Notes: generated from the letters alone by a model not told the origin. Counted from the stretch's first letter, positions 7,874 to 17,083 are shown. The stretch: 64,000 bases of DNA from Sulfitobacter sp. S190 (GCF_025141935.1 NZ_CP081120.1:744001-808000); one strand, 5' to 3'. A program made the numbers and translations.

Positions 7874-8689
7874 ATGAAAGACACACGTATCGCCCGCGAC
7901 AGCCTTGTTCTGCTGGGGTGTGGCAAAATGGGATCGGCCATGCTCGAAGGGTGGCTGGAGCGTGGTTTGCCGCCCGCCTCCGTCTGGGTGCAGGACCCCG
8001 GACCGTCGGAGTGGTTGCAGCAGCAGGGCGTGCATCTGAACGAACATCTGCCCGAAAACCCCGCGATCGTTTTGGTGGCAGTCAAACCGCAAATGATGGC
8101 CGAGGCGCTGCCGACGCTGCGCACGATGGGCAATGGCGAGACCCTTTTCGTGAGTGTCGCCGCCGGCACACCGATCACGTTTTTCGAAGCCACGTTGGGG
8201 CAGGACACGCCGGTTGTGCGTGCGATGCCCAACACGCCGGCCGCCATCGGTCAGGGCATCACCGCGATTGTCGCCAATGCTCATGCAGGGCCTGCCGGTC
8301 TGGACGAGGCCGAAGCGCTGTTGTCTGCGGTCGGCGCGGTGGTGCGACTGTCCGAAGAGGCGCAGATCGACGCGGTGACAGGGGTGTCGGGGTCGGGTCC
8401 GGCCTATGTATTCCACATGATTGAAACGATGGCCGAGGCCGGAGTGGCAGAAGGATTGCCGCCCGCCCTGGCAATGCAACTGGCCAAGGCGACCGTGGCC
8501 GGGGCGGGGGCGCTGGCCCTGCAGTCGGGCGAAGATCCGGCACAGTTGCGGATCAACGTGACCAGCCCCAACGGCACCACTCAGGCGGCGCTGGAGGTCC
8601 TGATGGATGAGGCGGGCGGTTTTCCGGCGCTTCTGTCGCGCGCCGTGGCGGCCGCCGCTGACCGGTCACGGGAGTTGTCGCGTGGATAA
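7874..8689 (+). CDS. proC: Pyrroline-5-carboxylate reductase
   Basis: A 271-residue enzyme reducing 1-pyrroline-5-carboxylate to L-proline with NAD(P)H. The Rossmann motif is LLGCGKMGSAMLEGWL near the N-terminus. Family signatures are VRAMPNTPAAIGQGITAI and VTGVSGSGPAYVFHMIE, and the end carries SPNGTTQAAL. Start at MKDTRIAR is supported by GGGGGA upstream; the gap to the YbjN gene is 31 bases. The stop overlaps the GTG of the next gene by eight bases. Confidence 0.97.
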   Translation: MKDTRIARDSLVLLGCGKMGSAMLEGWLERGLPPASVWVQDPGPSEWLQQQGVHLNEHLPENPAIVLVAVKPQMMAEALPTLRTMGNGETLFVSVAAGTPITFFEATLGQDTPVVRAMPNTPAAIGQGITAIVANAHAGPAGLDEAEALLSAVGAVVRLSEEAQIDAVTGVSGSGPAYVFHMIETMAEAGVAEGLPPALAMQLAKATVAGAGALALQSGEDPAQLRINVTSPNGTTQAALEVLMDEAGGFPALLSRAVAAAADRSRELSRG

Positions 8690-9020
8690 CATTTCGTTCG
8701 ACGATTTCCTGAAGGTCGATGTGCGCACCGGCAAGGTCGTCCGGGCCGAAGTCTTTCCCGAAGCGCGCAAACCGGCGATCAAACTGTGGATCGACTTCGG
8801 TGACGACATCGGCGTCAAAAAGACGTCTGCGCAGATCACGGTGCATTACACGCCGGATACGCTCGTCGGGCGGCAGGTGATGGCGGTGGTGAATTTCCCG
8901 CCGCGCCAGATCGGACCGTTCATGTCCGAAGTGCTGGTGCTGGGTGTGCCGGATGAAAACGGCGCAATCGTATTGGTGGGACCCGATCAGCCGACCCCTG
9001 CGGGGGGGCGGATGCATTGA
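8682..9020 (+). CDS. tRNA-binding (OB-fold) protein, CsaA-like
   Basis: A 112-residue single OB-fold protein of the CsaA/EMAP-II tRNA-binding type. The sequence runs ISFDDFLKVDVRTGKVVRAEVFPEA with AIKLWIDFGDDIGVKKTSAQI, ending VGRQVMAVVNFPPRQIGPFMSEVLVLG. CsaA-like proteins bind tRNA and have been linked to chaperone activity. A GTG start (8682) follows GGGAG at about seven bases and overlaps the proC stop, so expression is probably coupled. The stop overlaps the TTG of the next gene (TTGA). Confidence 0.88.
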   Translation: MDNISFDDFLKVDVRTGKVVRAEVFPEARKPAIKLWIDFGDDIGVKKTSAQITVHYTPDTLVGRQVMAVVNFPPRQIGPFMSEVLVLGVPDENGAIVLVGPDQPTPAGGRMH

Positions 9021-9967
9021 AACGGGTTCTGGTGACGCGGGCGATGCCCGAGGCGGTGTACGCGGCGTTGGACGGCTTGGATGTGGTCCGGCGCGACCGG
9101 ACCGATCCGTTGAGCCCGCAGGAGTTGCGTGCGGCGCTGCGCGATTTCGACGGGGTGTTGCCCACGTTGGGTGACCGCTTCGATGGTTCCGTCTTTGCCG
9201 ATGTGGCGCAGCCGCGCTGCCGGATTTTGGCGAATTTCGGGGTCGGGTATAACCATATCGACGTGGACGCCGCCCGTGCAGCCGGTGTGGCGGTGACGAA
9301 TACGCCCGGTGCAGTCACCGACGCCACGGCCGATATTGCCCTGACGCTGATGCTGATGAGCGCGCGGCGCGCCGCGGAGGGCGAAAGACTTGTGCGTTCC
9401 GGCGCGTGGGAGGGGTGGCACCCGACGCAGCTGTTGGGGATGCACCTGACCGGTAAGCGGCTGGGCGTGGTGGGCATGGGCCGCATCGGGCAGGCCATCG
9501 CGCACCGGTGCCATTTCGGGTTCGGCATGCCGGTGTCCTACTTCTCGCGCAGCGCCAAGGATCTGCCCTTCGATGCGGAATTTCACACGGATCTCAATGC
9601 GCTGGCCGCGGCGGTTGATGTGCTTGTGGTGGTGGTTCCGGGGGGGCCAGAGACGACCCATCTGATTGACGCCGGTGTTTTGGATGCGATGCAACCGCAC
9701 GCCCATCTGGTCAATATCGCGCGCGGCGAGGTCGTGTGCCAGGCCGATCTGATCGACGCGCTGCAGGGGCGGCGGATCGGTGGTGCGGGGCTGGATGTGT
9801 ATGAGTTCGAACCGGAAGTACCGGGCGCGTTGCGTGATCTGGATAACGTGACGCTATTGCCGCATTTAGGTACGTCCACCCTGCAGGTACGTGTGGATAT
9901 GGGGCTGATGGCGGTTGAGAATCTGCAAGCGGGCGTGGCCGGAAAAGCGTTGCCGAACCCGGTTTAG
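9017..9967 (+). CDS. D-isomer-specific 2-hydroxyacid dehydrogenase (glyoxylate/hydroxypyruvate reductase type)
   Basis: A 316-residue NAD(P)-dependent dehydrogenase. The cofactor motif is GVVGMGRIGQAIAHR. Catalytic Arg is in VNIARGEVV, Glu in DVYEFEPEVP and His in LLPHLGTST. Likely substrates are glyoxylate, hydroxypyruvate or glycerate, but specificity cannot be fixed. It uses a rare TTG start overlapping the previous stop, implying translational coupling. Its end overlaps the convergent tdk stop by four bases. Confidence 0.9.
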   Translation: MKRVLVTRAMPEAVYAALDGLDVVRRDRTDPLSPQELRAALRDFDGVLPTLGDRFDGSVFADVAQPRCRILANFGVGYNHIDVDAARAAGVAVTNTPGAVTDATADIALTLMLMSARRAAEGERLVRSGAWEGWHPTQLLGMHLTGKRLGVVGMGRIGQAIAHRCHFGFGMPVSYFSRSAKDLPFDAEFHTDLNALAAAVDVLVVVVPGGPETTHLIDAGVLDAMQPHAHLVNIARGEVVCQADLIDALQGRRIGGAGLDVYEFEPEVPGALRDLDNVTLLPHLGTSTLQVRVDMGLMAVENLQAGVAGKALPNPV

Positions 9968-10545
9968 GCGTCACCGACCGCTTCGCGCCAGTGGCGGCGG
10001 CACAGTGAGACGTAGGTTTCATTGCCGCCAATCTGCACTTGCGCCCCATCGCGCAAAACTTTGCCGTTTTCGTCCTGCCGCACGACCATCGTGGCCTTCT
10101 TTCCGCAATGGCAAATGGTTCTGATTTCACGCATTTCATCGGCAAGCGCCAGAAGCGCCGCCGAGCCGGGGAACAGCGCGCCGCGAAAATCGACGCGCAG
10201 CCCGTAGCACATGATCGGCACGCGCAGATCGTCCACGGCGCGGGCCAGTTGCCAGACCTGATCGTGATCGAGAAATTGCGCTTCGTCGATAAAGACACAG
10301 GCACAGGGCCCTTGGGCGATACGATGTTCGATTTTTGCAAACAGGTCTTCACCCGAAGCGAAAGTGTCGGCGGTCTGGCCGATGCCGATGCGCGAGGCAA
10401 TGCGCCCGTCGCCCGCGCGGTTGTCGAACTGCGCGGTGAGCAGATAGGTCGCCATGCCCCGTTCCATGTAGTTGTGCGCGGCCTGCAAAAGCACGGTCGA
10501 TTTGCCCGCGTTCATGGTGGAGTAATTGAAATACAGCTTTGCCAT
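9964..10545 (-). CDS. tdk: Thymidine kinase (type II)
   Basis: A 193-residue enzyme phosphorylating thymidine with ATP in pyrimidine salvage. The P-loop is MNAGKST (residues 11-17), the catalytic region CVFIDEAQFLD and the lasso/zinc region ICHCGKK with a C-terminal SLCRRHW. Length is standard for the homotetrameric bacterial type. It fits with the Cdd-DeoA-DeoB-Upp salvage operon at 39-43 kb. Monocistronic and convergent with the dehydrogenase gene. Confidence 0.97.
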   Translation of the reverse strand: MAKLYFNYSTMNAGKSTVLLQAAHNYMERGMATYLLTAQFDNRAGDGRIASRIGIGQTADTFASGEDLFAKIEHRIAQGPCACVFIDEAQFLDHDQVWQLARAVDDLRVPIMCYGLRVDFRGALFPGSAALLALADEMREIRTICHCGKKATMVVRQDENGKVLRDGAQVQIGGNETYVSLCRRHWREAVGDA

Positions 10546-10682
10546 CGGGCGGTTTTCGCAGTGTCTCGGGGCAATCTCAAGCGGTTCATCACCATTTTTT
10601 CACTGACAATTCAGTTGCAATGCACTAGGTCGTTCGCACGGGCGCGCTATGTTCCCTGGTATCGTTTGAATGAGGAAGCCGC

Positions 10683-11141
10683 ATGAACCCGTCAGGTAGT
10701 TATCTCAAGAAACACACCGAGGCATTGGTCAAGGCGGTGGGCATCGAAGCGGCCTGCGAGGTGACGGGCAAGTCGAAGGCGACCCTGGGGCGGTATTACT
10801 CCGACAACGACGAGCATCTTGACCGCTTCATGCCGGTTGATGCGGTTGCGGCACTGGAGGCTGCTGCCGGTTTTCCCCATGTCACACAGGCACTTGCGGA
10901 ATTGACTGGCGCGCAACTGGAATTCGACGAACGGCGCCCGAACGACACGCGCAGCGGCGGTGTGAACGCCGATGTCATCGCGCTGAGCCAGCGGTTTGCG
11001 ATGTTGATGGCCGAATATCAGCAGTCCATCGCGGACGGCAAGATTACGGTGAACGAGGCCAAGCGTCTGCTCAAGGAAACCTCTGCGTTGCAGCAGGTTC
11101 TGGTTGATATGAAGCTGCACCTGGAAGACGAAAGTGTCTGA
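10683..11141 (+). CDS. Unknown protein with HTH-like N-terminus, coupled to arsH
   Basis: A 152-residue soluble protein. Residues 15-60 ([26 protein letters not shown] then [21 protein letters not shown]) resemble a helix-turn-helix of phage CII/Cro style. The C-terminal half (about 95-150) is a predicted coiled coil. AGGAAG lies six bases ahead of the ATG. The stop overlaps the arsH GTG by eight bases, so both proteins are made together. I do not recognise a named family; a DNA-binding role is an inference. Confidence 0.75.
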   Translation: MNPSGSYLKKHTEALVKAVGIEAACEVTGKSKATLGRYYSDNDEHLDRFMPVDAVAALEAAAGFPHVTQALAELTGAQLEFDERRPNDTRSGGVNADVIALSQRFAMLMAEYQQSIADGKITVNEAKRLLKETSALQQVLVDMKLHLEDESV

Positions 11142-11850
11142 AGACCTGCCCGCGCTGACCGAAGGCGCGCTGCCGCAGATTGATACGGACATGCTGCGCG
11201 CGCCGGGAGATCCGGGGCATAAGCCAAGGATTTTGCTGCTGTACGGATCGCTGCGCGATGTCAGCTATTCGCGCCGTGCGGCGGAAGAGGCAGCCCGTGT
11301 GCTGCGCCATCTGGGGTGCGAGACGCGCATATACGATCCGCGCGGTTTGCCGCAGCCCGATGGCGAAGACGACAGCCATCCGAAGGTGGCGGAGCTGCGC
11401 GAAATGGCGGTCTGGGCGGAGGGCATGGTGTGGTCCAGCCCCGAACGCCACGGCGCGATGACCGGCATCATGAAAAGCCAGATCGATTGGTTGCCCTTGT
11501 CGCTGCAAGGGGGCATCCGCCCCACGCAGGGCAAGACATTGGCAGTCATGCAGGTTTCGGGCGGATCACAATCGTTCAACGCGGTCAACCAGATGCGGAT
11601 ACTGGGGCGTTGGATGCGGATGGTCACGATACCAAATCAATCAAGCATTCCAAAGGCATGGCTTGAGTTTGACGCGGAGGGCCGGTTGCCCGCGGGGCCA
11701 TTTTATGCGCGGCTGGTCGATGTGATGGAAGAGCTGGTGAAATTCACCTGGCTGGTGCGCGGGCGGGCGGATTACCTTGTGGACCGCTATTCCGAACGGG
11801 TCGAAAGCGCGGCCGAGGTGCACAAGCGGGTGTCGCTCAAGAGCCTTTAG
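11134..11850 (+). CDS. arsH: ArsH-type NADPH-dependent FMN reductase
   Basis: A 238-residue flavodoxin-fold oxidoreductase. The FMN-binding loop is [22 protein letters not shown], followed by [22 protein letters not shown] and [24 protein letters not shown]. ArsH oxidises trivalent organoarsenicals and reduces quinones or azo dyes. No arsR, arsB or arsC lies nearby, so an oxidative-stress or quinone role is equally possible. GTG start inside the preceding gene. Its stop overlaps that of the convergent synthase gene by four bases. Confidence 0.88.
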   Translation: MSEDLPALTEGALPQIDTDMLRAPGDPGHKPRILLLYGSLRDVSYSRRAAEEAARVLRHLGCETRIYDPRGLPQPDGEDDSHPKVAELREMAVWAEGMVWSSPERHGAMTGIMKSQIDWLPLSLQGGIRPTQGKTLAVMQVSGGSQSFNAVNQMRILGRWMRMVTIPNQSSIPKAWLEFDAEGRLPAGPFYARLVDVMEELVKFTWLVRGRADYLVDRYSERVESAAEVHKRVSLKSL

Positions 11851-12971
11851 CCGTGTTTCTGCACGATGACAGAGCCGACCGAATACCCCGCACCGAACGA
11901 GCAGATCAGCCCGGTGTCGCCGTCTTGCAGATCGTCCGAGTATTTCGAGAACGCAATGATCGACCCCGCCGATGACGTATTGGCGTAGTCCTGCAGGATG
12001 TTTGGTTGCTCGCCGGGATCGGGGATGCGGCCGAGCACCTTGCGACCGATGAAATCATTCATGGACTTGTTGGCCTGATGCAGCCAAAGCCGTTTGAGAT
12101 CAGAGGCTTGCAGGCCCTCTTCTTCCATTTGCCCGGCGATGTGCTGGCTGACCAGCGGCAGCACTTCCTTGAACACCTTGCGCCCGTTTTGCATGAACTG
12201 CATGTCGCGCCTGTCTTTCAGGCCATCGGGGCGCGAACGGCGCAGGTAGCCGTTGTTGTTGCGGATGTTGTTAGAAAAGACGGTGCCGCAGCGGGTCGAT
12301 TTGATTTCGAAATGCGGGCCTTTGGCGTCCTCCTGCCGCTCGATCAGGGTGGCGGTTGCCACGTCGCCGAAGATGAAGTGGCAATCGCGGTCGCGCCATT
12401 CTAGATGCGCCGAACATATTTCAGGGTTAACGACAAGTGCGCTGCGGATGGAGCCTGCGCGGATCATGTCGGCGGCGGCCTGAATTCCGAAGGTGGCGGA
12501 GGAGCAGGCGACGTTCATGTCGAATGCGAAGCCATTGATTCCCAACAGTTCCTGAATTTCGATGGCCACAGCAGGGTAGGCGCGTTCGAGGTTGGAACAC
12601 GCGCAGATGACCGCATCGACATCCTGCGCGGTCTTACCCGCTGCCGCGAGCGCTTTGTGGGCGGCATCAAGCGCCATTTCGGCCGTCAGGGAGGGTTCGT
12701 CATCGCTGCGTTGGCGCAGCAGGGGGTGCATCACGCGCGGGTCGAGAATGCCCGTTTTATCAATCACATAGCGCTGTTCAATGCCGGATGCCTTGACGAT
12801 GAACTCCTCGGAGGAATACTCCTTGGCCGCGACTGTTCCGGCGGCGATTTCATCCGCATGCTCGGCGTTATAAAGATCGACGTAGGCATTGAACGCCTCG
12901 ACCAGTTCGGCGTTGGTGATGACCTGATCGGGGGTGAAAACGCCGGTGCCTGTGATCGCTGGAACGTGCAT
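11847..12971 (-). CDS. Beta-ketoacyl-ACP synthase III (FabH-like)
   Basis: A 374-residue thiolase-fold condensing enzyme. The catalytic triad is Cys156 ([10 protein letters not shown]), His298 ([10 protein letters not shown]) and Asn331 ([10 protein letters not shown]), with the C-terminal [12 protein letters not shown]. It is about 55 residues longer than E. coli FabH because of an insert at roughly residues 26-95, typical of the FabH variant in many alphaproteobacteria. Likely role is initiation of fatty acid synthesis or a related acyl condensation. Single gene. Confidence 0.88.
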   Translation of the reverse strand: MHVPAITGTGVFTPDQVITNAELVEAFNAYVDLYNAEHADEIAAGTVAAKEYSSEEFIVKASGIEQRYVIDKTGILDPRVMHPLLRQRSDDEPSLTAEMALDAAHKALAAAGKTAQDVDAVICACSNLERAYPAVAIEIQELLGINGFAFDMNVACSSATFGIQAAADMIRAGSIRSALVVNPEICSAHLEWRDRDCHFIFGDVATATLIERQEDAKGPHFEIKSTRCGTVFSNNIRNNNGYLRRSRPDGLKDRRDMQFMQNGRKVFKEVLPLVSQHIAGQMEEEGLQASDLKRLWLHQANKSMNDFIGRKVLGRIPDPGEQPNILQDYANTSSAGSIIAFSKYSDDLQDGDTGLICSFGAGYSVGSVIVQKHG

Positions 12972-13113
12972 GGACTAGACCTTTATTCTGCGGACGTGGA
13001 GGGTGTCACACGATGTGCACCGGGCGTACACAGCGCGTGCATACGGTGGGGTTACGCCGTTTTAATCAAGTTTGCGCAGGCTTTCCATCGGTTTTGACAA
13101 CAAGGAACATCCG

Positions 13114-13542
13114 ATGCCCGTTCGCAGCCCCGTCAAGGAAACGCACCGCAATTATTTCAACAACCTGATGTTTCAGGTGGAGTGGGATTTGCACCAGACG
13201 GTGCTGGATGAAAAGCGTATTCCCGACGAATGGCACCGCATCGCCCGCGACAGGATGCCCCAGCGAAAGACCCGCATCACACTGCGGGTGGAAGAAGATG
13301 TGGTGAAATTTTTCCGCAAGATGGGACCGGGCTACCAGCAGCGGATGAATGATGTGCTGGCCACGTGGTTGCACGGGCGGTTGGCGGCGCTGATCGAGGG
13401 GCCGGATGCCCGCGACGTGGCAGCCGAAGCCTTTGCCGACATGTCGCGCCCGCGTCTGGGCGATGTCGAACTGCTGGAGCGTGGTTTGACGCGGGATGCG
13501 GACGGGGTGCTGCGGGATGTGGAGACGGGCGCGCCGGTCTGA
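13114..13542 (+). CDS. BrnA antitoxin family protein, without adjacent toxin
   Basis: A 142-residue protein with the BrnA-type C-terminal domain at about residues 45-85 (RKTRITLRVEEDVVKFFRKMGPGYQQRMNDVLATWL), a ribbon-helix-helix DNA-binding fold. BrnA normally neutralises the RelE-like toxin BrnT, but no BrnT-sized gene flanks it. The C-terminal 55 residues are an extension not seen in classical BrnA. Start at MPVRSPVK is supported by AAGGAA seven bases upstream. It could be a chromosomal regulator derived from an antitoxin. Confidence 0.75.
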   Translation: MPVRSPVKETHRNYFNNLMFQVEWDLHQTVLDEKRIPDEWHRIARDRMPQRKTRITLRVEEDVVKFFRKMGPGYQQRMNDVLATWLHGRLAALIEGPDARDVAAEAFADMSRPRLGDVELLERGLTRDADGVLRDVETGAPV

Positions 13543-13590
13543 GGGCGGCGGATAGGGCGGTGGCGTCAGCGGCGCGTCCAGTATGGCCTG

Positions 13591-13606
13591 ATACCGCGGG
13601 CGGTAT
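13591..13606. promoter_or_regulatory. LysR-type dyad ATACC-N6-GGTAT upstream of the ABC binding protein
   Basis: ATACCGCGGGCGGTAT lies 63-78 bases before the TTG start of the binding protein gene. With flanking bases the arms become GATACCGC/GCGGTATC around GG. It matches the sites at 19192 and 22633 in arm sequence but has a 6-base spacer. Confidence 0.6.
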
Positions 13607-13668
13607 CGGTCGCGCGCCGGTTGTTGCCTAGCGTCTTTCCATTCTGAACCAGAGAGGGAGGACGTGCT

Positions 13669-14925
13669 TTGGCACATCAGATCATCACACGGCGCGCGGC
13701 GCTCAAGGGGCTTCTGGCGACATCGGCCACGTCTGTCGCGCTGCCCGCCTATGCGCGCAACAAGCCGATCAAGCTGGGGTTCGTGACGCCCCAGACGGGC
13801 CCGCTTGCCATATTTGCGGAACCCGATGCCTTTGTGCTGGAGCAGGTGCGGCGCAAGGTTGCGGACGGGATCATGATACAGGGGGCCCGCCATGCGGTGG
13901 AGATCATCGTCAAGGACAGCCAGTCCAGTTCCAACCGCGCGGCGAGCGTCGCGCAGGAGCTTATTTTTGACGATGAGGTCGATATCCTGATGGCAACTTC
14001 GACGCCCGATACCACCAATCCGGTGGCGGATCAGGCGGAGTTGAACGAGGTGCCCTGCATCACCAACGACACCCCGTGGCAGCCGCATTTCTTTGGTCGG
14101 CAGGGTGATCCGCAGGTGGGTTTCGAGTGGACCTACCATTTCTTCTGGGGACTGGAGGACATCATTTCGACGTTCACCGGTATGTGGAGCCAGCTTGAAA
14201 CGGACAAGGTCGTGGGGGCGCTGTGGCCGAATGATCCCGATGGCAATGCCTGGGGTGATCCGGCGCAGGGGTTCCCGCCGGTGCTGGCGCAGCGGGGGTT
14301 CGAATTGGTCGATACCGGCCGTTTCCAGAGCATGACGGACGATTTTTCGTCGCAGATTTCCGCCTTCAAGAAGGCCGGGGTCGACATTGTGACGGGGGTC
14401 GTCATCCCGCCCGACTTCACGACATTCTGGACCCAAGCCGCCCAGCAGGGATTTGCGCCCAAGGTTGCGACGGTGGCCAAGGCGTCGGAGTTTCCGCAGG
14501 CCGTCGGTACGCTGGGTGCGCGGGCGCACGGGCTGTCGGTCGAGGTGTGGTGGTCGCCGGATCATCCGTTTGCCTCTGGCATGACGGGGCAGAGTTCGGC
14601 CGAGCTTGCCGCTGCGTACGAGGCGGCGACGGGCAATCCGTGGACCATGCCGCTGGGCTTCAAACATGCGCTGTTCGAGGTCGCGCTGGACGCGCTTGGC
14701 CGCGCCCGGAGCACCGCGCCCGCAGACATCCGCGATGCGATTGCGGCCACGCAATACCGCTCGATCGTGGGGCTCGTCGATTTTGCCGCGGGGCCGGTGC
14801 CCAATGTCGCCAAGACGCCGCTTGTCGGGGGCCAGTGGCAGATGCAGAGCGGAAAACCCGTGCTGAAGATCGTCGAGGCGAACGGCACGGGCATCGCCAC
14901 GCAAGCCGAGATGTTTGCCATCTGA
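13669..14925 (+). CDS. ABC transporter substrate-binding protein (LivK type), Tat-exported
   Basis: A 418-residue periplasmic binding protein of the branched-chain amino acid/aromatic acid (HAAT) class. Residues 1-29 are a signal peptide with a twin-arginine motif (TRRAALKGLL) and an AYA cleavage site. The mature part opens KLGFVTPQTGPLAIFAEPD. TTG start with GGAGG about eight bases upstream. It is separated from its likely LivGFHM partners (19.3-22.6 kb) by a leftward catabolic operon but has the same dyad in its promoter. LivK-class proteins in such loci often bind aromatic acids; the ligand here is unknown. Confidence 0.9.
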   Translation: MAHQIITRRAALKGLLATSATSVALPAYARNKPIKLGFVTPQTGPLAIFAEPDAFVLEQVRRKVADGIMIQGARHAVEIIVKDSQSSSNRAASVAQELIFDDEVDILMATSTPDTTNPVADQAELNEVPCITNDTPWQPHFFGRQGDPQVGFEWTYHFFWGLEDIISTFTGMWSQLETDKVVGALWPNDPDGNAWGDPAQGFPPVLAQRGFELVDTGRFQSMTDDFSSQISAFKKAGVDIVTGVVIPPDFTTFWTQAAQQGFAPKVATVAKASEFPQAVGTLGARAHGLSVEVWWSPDHPFASGMTGQSSAELAAAYEAATGNPWTMPLGFKHALFEVALDALGRARSTAPADIRDAIAATQYRSIVGLVDFAAGPVPNVAKTPLVGGQWQMQSGKPVLKIVEANGTGIATQAEMFAI

Positions 14926-14932
14926 GCAGGCG

Positions 14933-15847
14933 TCAGGCGCGCTTTGCCCCGCGGCGAAGCGCGCTTTTCTTGCTGTTCTTGCGCACCAGATCGAAGAAAT
15001 TCATCACCTGTGGCGCGCGGTTGTCGATGCGGGCGTGGACGGACAGGGCCGTGCCGGGGTTCGGCCCGTCGTAGCGGCGGAAGAAAACGCCCGGGCGCGT
15101 GGCCTCCGACACGGATGCGGGCACTAGGGCGACCCCGACGCCCACCGACACGAGGCTGATCGCGGTCTGGTAGTCCTGCGCCTCGATCAGATCGGCGGGG
15201 GTGAAGCCCGCGGTGCGGCAGACGTCGAGGATGTGATCGGCAAAGCTGGGCCGCGGGCGGCGGGGGTAGATGATGAAGGTCTGATCGCGCAGCGCGTCGA
15301 AGGGTACGATTTCGCTTTGGGCAAGCGGGCTGTTGTCGGGCAGCGCGAGGATCAGGGGTTCGGCGTGGAAGGTCGCGGTGCGGAAATCATCGTCATCGAG
15401 AGACGGGCGCGCCACGGCGATGTCGATTTCGCGTTGGATCAGGGCGGTCCTGAGCTCGGCGTTGTTCATGGAGGACAGCGCCAGTTCGACATCGGGGTAG
15501 TGGGTGCGGAAGGATTTGACCAGCGCGGGAAAGGGGCCATGCGTGGCAGACCCGACAAAGGCGATGCGCAGCCGTCCCGCGCCGCCCGCGCCGATGAGCT
15601 TGGTGTCGCGGTAGGCGCTGTCGAGCCGCGTCAGGATATCGCGCACGTGGCCCAGCAGGACCTCGCCCGCCTGCGTCAGACGGATCTGGCTGCGGCTGCG
15701 GTCGAAGAGTTGCACCTGCAGGTCGGATTCCAGCTGTGCGATCTGCCGCGAAAGGGGCGGTTGGGCCATTTCCAGACGCGCCGCGGCCCGGCCAAAGTGC
15801 AGCTCTTCCGCGACCGCGACGAAATATTTCAGACGTTTGAGTTCCAT
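14933..15847 (-). CDS. LysR family transcriptional regulator (CatR/BenM/CbnR-like)
   Basis: A 304-residue regulator with an N-terminal winged HTH (MELKRLKYFVAVAEELHFGRAAARLEMAQPP, then LSRQIAQLESDLQVQLFDR) and a C-terminal effector domain. The N-terminus closely follows the CatR/BenM/ClcR group that senses muconates. GGGAG precedes the ATG. It is the last gene of the leftward operon, seven bases after the hydrolase, so it would be co-expressed with the enzymes. It is the natural candidate to bind the WTACC-GGTAT dyads of this block. Confidence 0.93.
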   Translation of the reverse strand: MELKRLKYFVAVAEELHFGRAAARLEMAQPPLSRQIAQLESDLQVQLFDRSRSQIRLTQAGEVLLGHVRDILTRLDSAYRDTKLIGAGGAGRLRIAFVGSATHGPFPALVKSFRTHYPDVELALSSMNNAELRTALIQREIDIAVARPSLDDDDFRTATFHAEPLILALPDNSPLAQSEIVPFDALRDQTFIIYPRRPRPSFADHILDVCRTAGFTPADLIEAQDYQTAISLVSVGVGVALVPASVSEATRPGVFFRRYDGPNPGTALSVHARIDNRAPQVMNFFDLVRKNSKKSALRRGAKRA

Positions 15848-15854
15848 CGCTCCC

Positions 15855-16691
15855 TCAGACCGGCATCTTGTCCAAGGCTTCCATGAAATAGGGTTTGAAC
15901 GCAACGGGATGCTCGGACATCGGAAAATGGCCGAGGTTTTTCATGATGGCGAGCGTGGCACCGGGGATCGCGGCGGCCGTGCGGGTGGCGTCCTGCGGGG
16001 TGCAGGTCAGGTCGTATTCACCGCACATGATATGCACCGGCGTTCGGGCGGTATCGATATGCCCGAGGCGCGAGACGAGACTGTCGTCGCGTGTGTAGAA
16101 GCTCAGGTCGCCGCGAAACACGCCCGGGCCCGATTGCATGAACATCCATTGCGTGTTCCAGCGTTGCGCGGCGGGCGCCTGTGGCGCGATGTTGGCCGAC
16201 ACCAACGCGGCCCCCATTTCGCCGCCGTGGGCATCGGGGCGGTGGAACCAGTCGATATCGTACCACGCGGGCTGAAAATCGCTCGCCTCGATGGCGATGA
16301 AACCGGCAAAGTCCTGCGGGTGCAGGGCGGCGAGTTGCAGCGCGATCCGCCCCCCCATGGAGCATCCCGCGAGGATCGGGCGCGTCAGCCCCAGCGCCTG
16401 CAGGACAGCGCGCACGGTTGCGATGTAGCTGTCGGTGGTCAGCAGGTATTCCTGCGTCTCGAACCCTTCGGGGGGCAGCGATTTGCCGTGCCACGGCATG
16501 TCGAAGGCGATCACGCGGTGGCGCGCCGTGATTTCGGGGTCGTTCAACAAAAAGCGCCACTGGCGGGTGTCGGCGCCCGCGGTATGCAGACACAGCAGGG
16601 CGGGGCCTGTTCCGGCCTCTTCGAAGTAGATCCGCTGGGGCGTGCCGGCACAATCGACCGAAACATAGCGACCGGTGATGGGCTCTAGCAT
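15855..16691 (-). CDS. Alpha/beta hydrolase, enol-lactonase-like
   Basis: A 278-residue hydrolase. The nucleophile elbow is GCSMGG with Ser111, the acid is Asp227 in GEYDLTC, and the base is His255 in NLGHFPM. The oxyanion-hole region is CLHTAGADTRQW. Its position after a cycloisomerase and a dioxygenase suggests the 3-oxoadipate enol-lactone hydrolase step (CatD/PcaD), though it is not close enough to be sure. The ATG overlaps the SCP2-like stop by seven bases. Alternative: a ring-fission ester or lactone hydrolase for a substituted substrate. Confidence 0.85.
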   Translation of the reverse strand: MLEPITGRYVSVDCAGTPQRIYFEEAGTGPALLCLHTAGADTRQWRFLLNDPEITARHRVIAFDMPWHGKSLPPEGFETQEYLLTTDSYIATVRAVLQALGLTRPILAGCSMGGRIALQLAALHPQDFAGFIAIEASDFQPAWYDIDWFHRPDAHGGEMGAALVSANIAPQAPAAQRWNTQWMFMQSGPGVFRGDLSFYTRDDSLVSRLGHIDTARTPVHIMCGEYDLTCTPQDATRTAAAIPGATLAIMKNLGHFPMSEHPVAFKPYFMEALDKMPV

Positions 16692-17083
16692 GTGGGCGCC
16701 TCGGGTGCGGGGCGGGGCAGCGCCATGACTTCCTTGAAGAACCGCAGATTGCGCACCAGACACAGGATGTCGCCGCCGATGCGGGCGCGCCCGATCTTGG
16801 CCAGACCGAAGAGATCGTGAAATCCCGGTGCGGGAAGCGGTTGCCAGAAGGCGGCAAGGGCCTGCGCGTCGACAAAAAAGGCAAAGCGCCACGGTGTCTT
16901 GCGGCTCGGCCCCTCGCTGACGCGCAGCAGATGGCCCTTTTCGAAGTGCAGATAGAATTCCATGTCGTCCACGTCGATCAGGACGGTATGCGAAAACAGC
17001 GCCCCGAGCCGGTGCAGGTGCGGGTGGGCATCGACCTGACGGGGCAGGGAGGCGAAGATACGGCGCAGCGTGTCGGGGGTCAT
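16685..17083 (-). CDS. SCP2-like sterol-binding domain protein
   Basis: A 132-residue protein. The order of elements (FYLHFEKGHLLRVSEGP, FVDAQALAAFWQPL, RARIGGDILCLVRNLRFFKEVM) matches the SCP2 lipid-binding fold, which carries hydrophobic ligands in a tunnel. It sits between the cycloisomerase and hydrolase genes with ATGA overlaps on both sides, the place usually taken by muconolactone isomerase (catC). No catC-like sequence is seen, so this protein may carry or isomerise the lactone, or bind a hydrophobic substrate. That role is inference. Confidence 0.7.
   Translation of the reverse strand: MTPDTLRRIFASLPRQVDAHPHLHRLGALFSHTVLIDVDDMEFYLHFEKGHLLRVSEGPSRKTPWRFAFFVDAQALAAFWQPLPAPGFHDLFGLAKIGRARIGGDILCLVRNLRFFKEVMALPRPAPEAPTC

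Noticed and set aside
13066..14904. Long minus-strand open frame opposite the ABC binding protein
   Set aside because: Arg/Pro/His-rich shadow without domains; the plus-strand protein has a Tat signal and a binding-protein fold.
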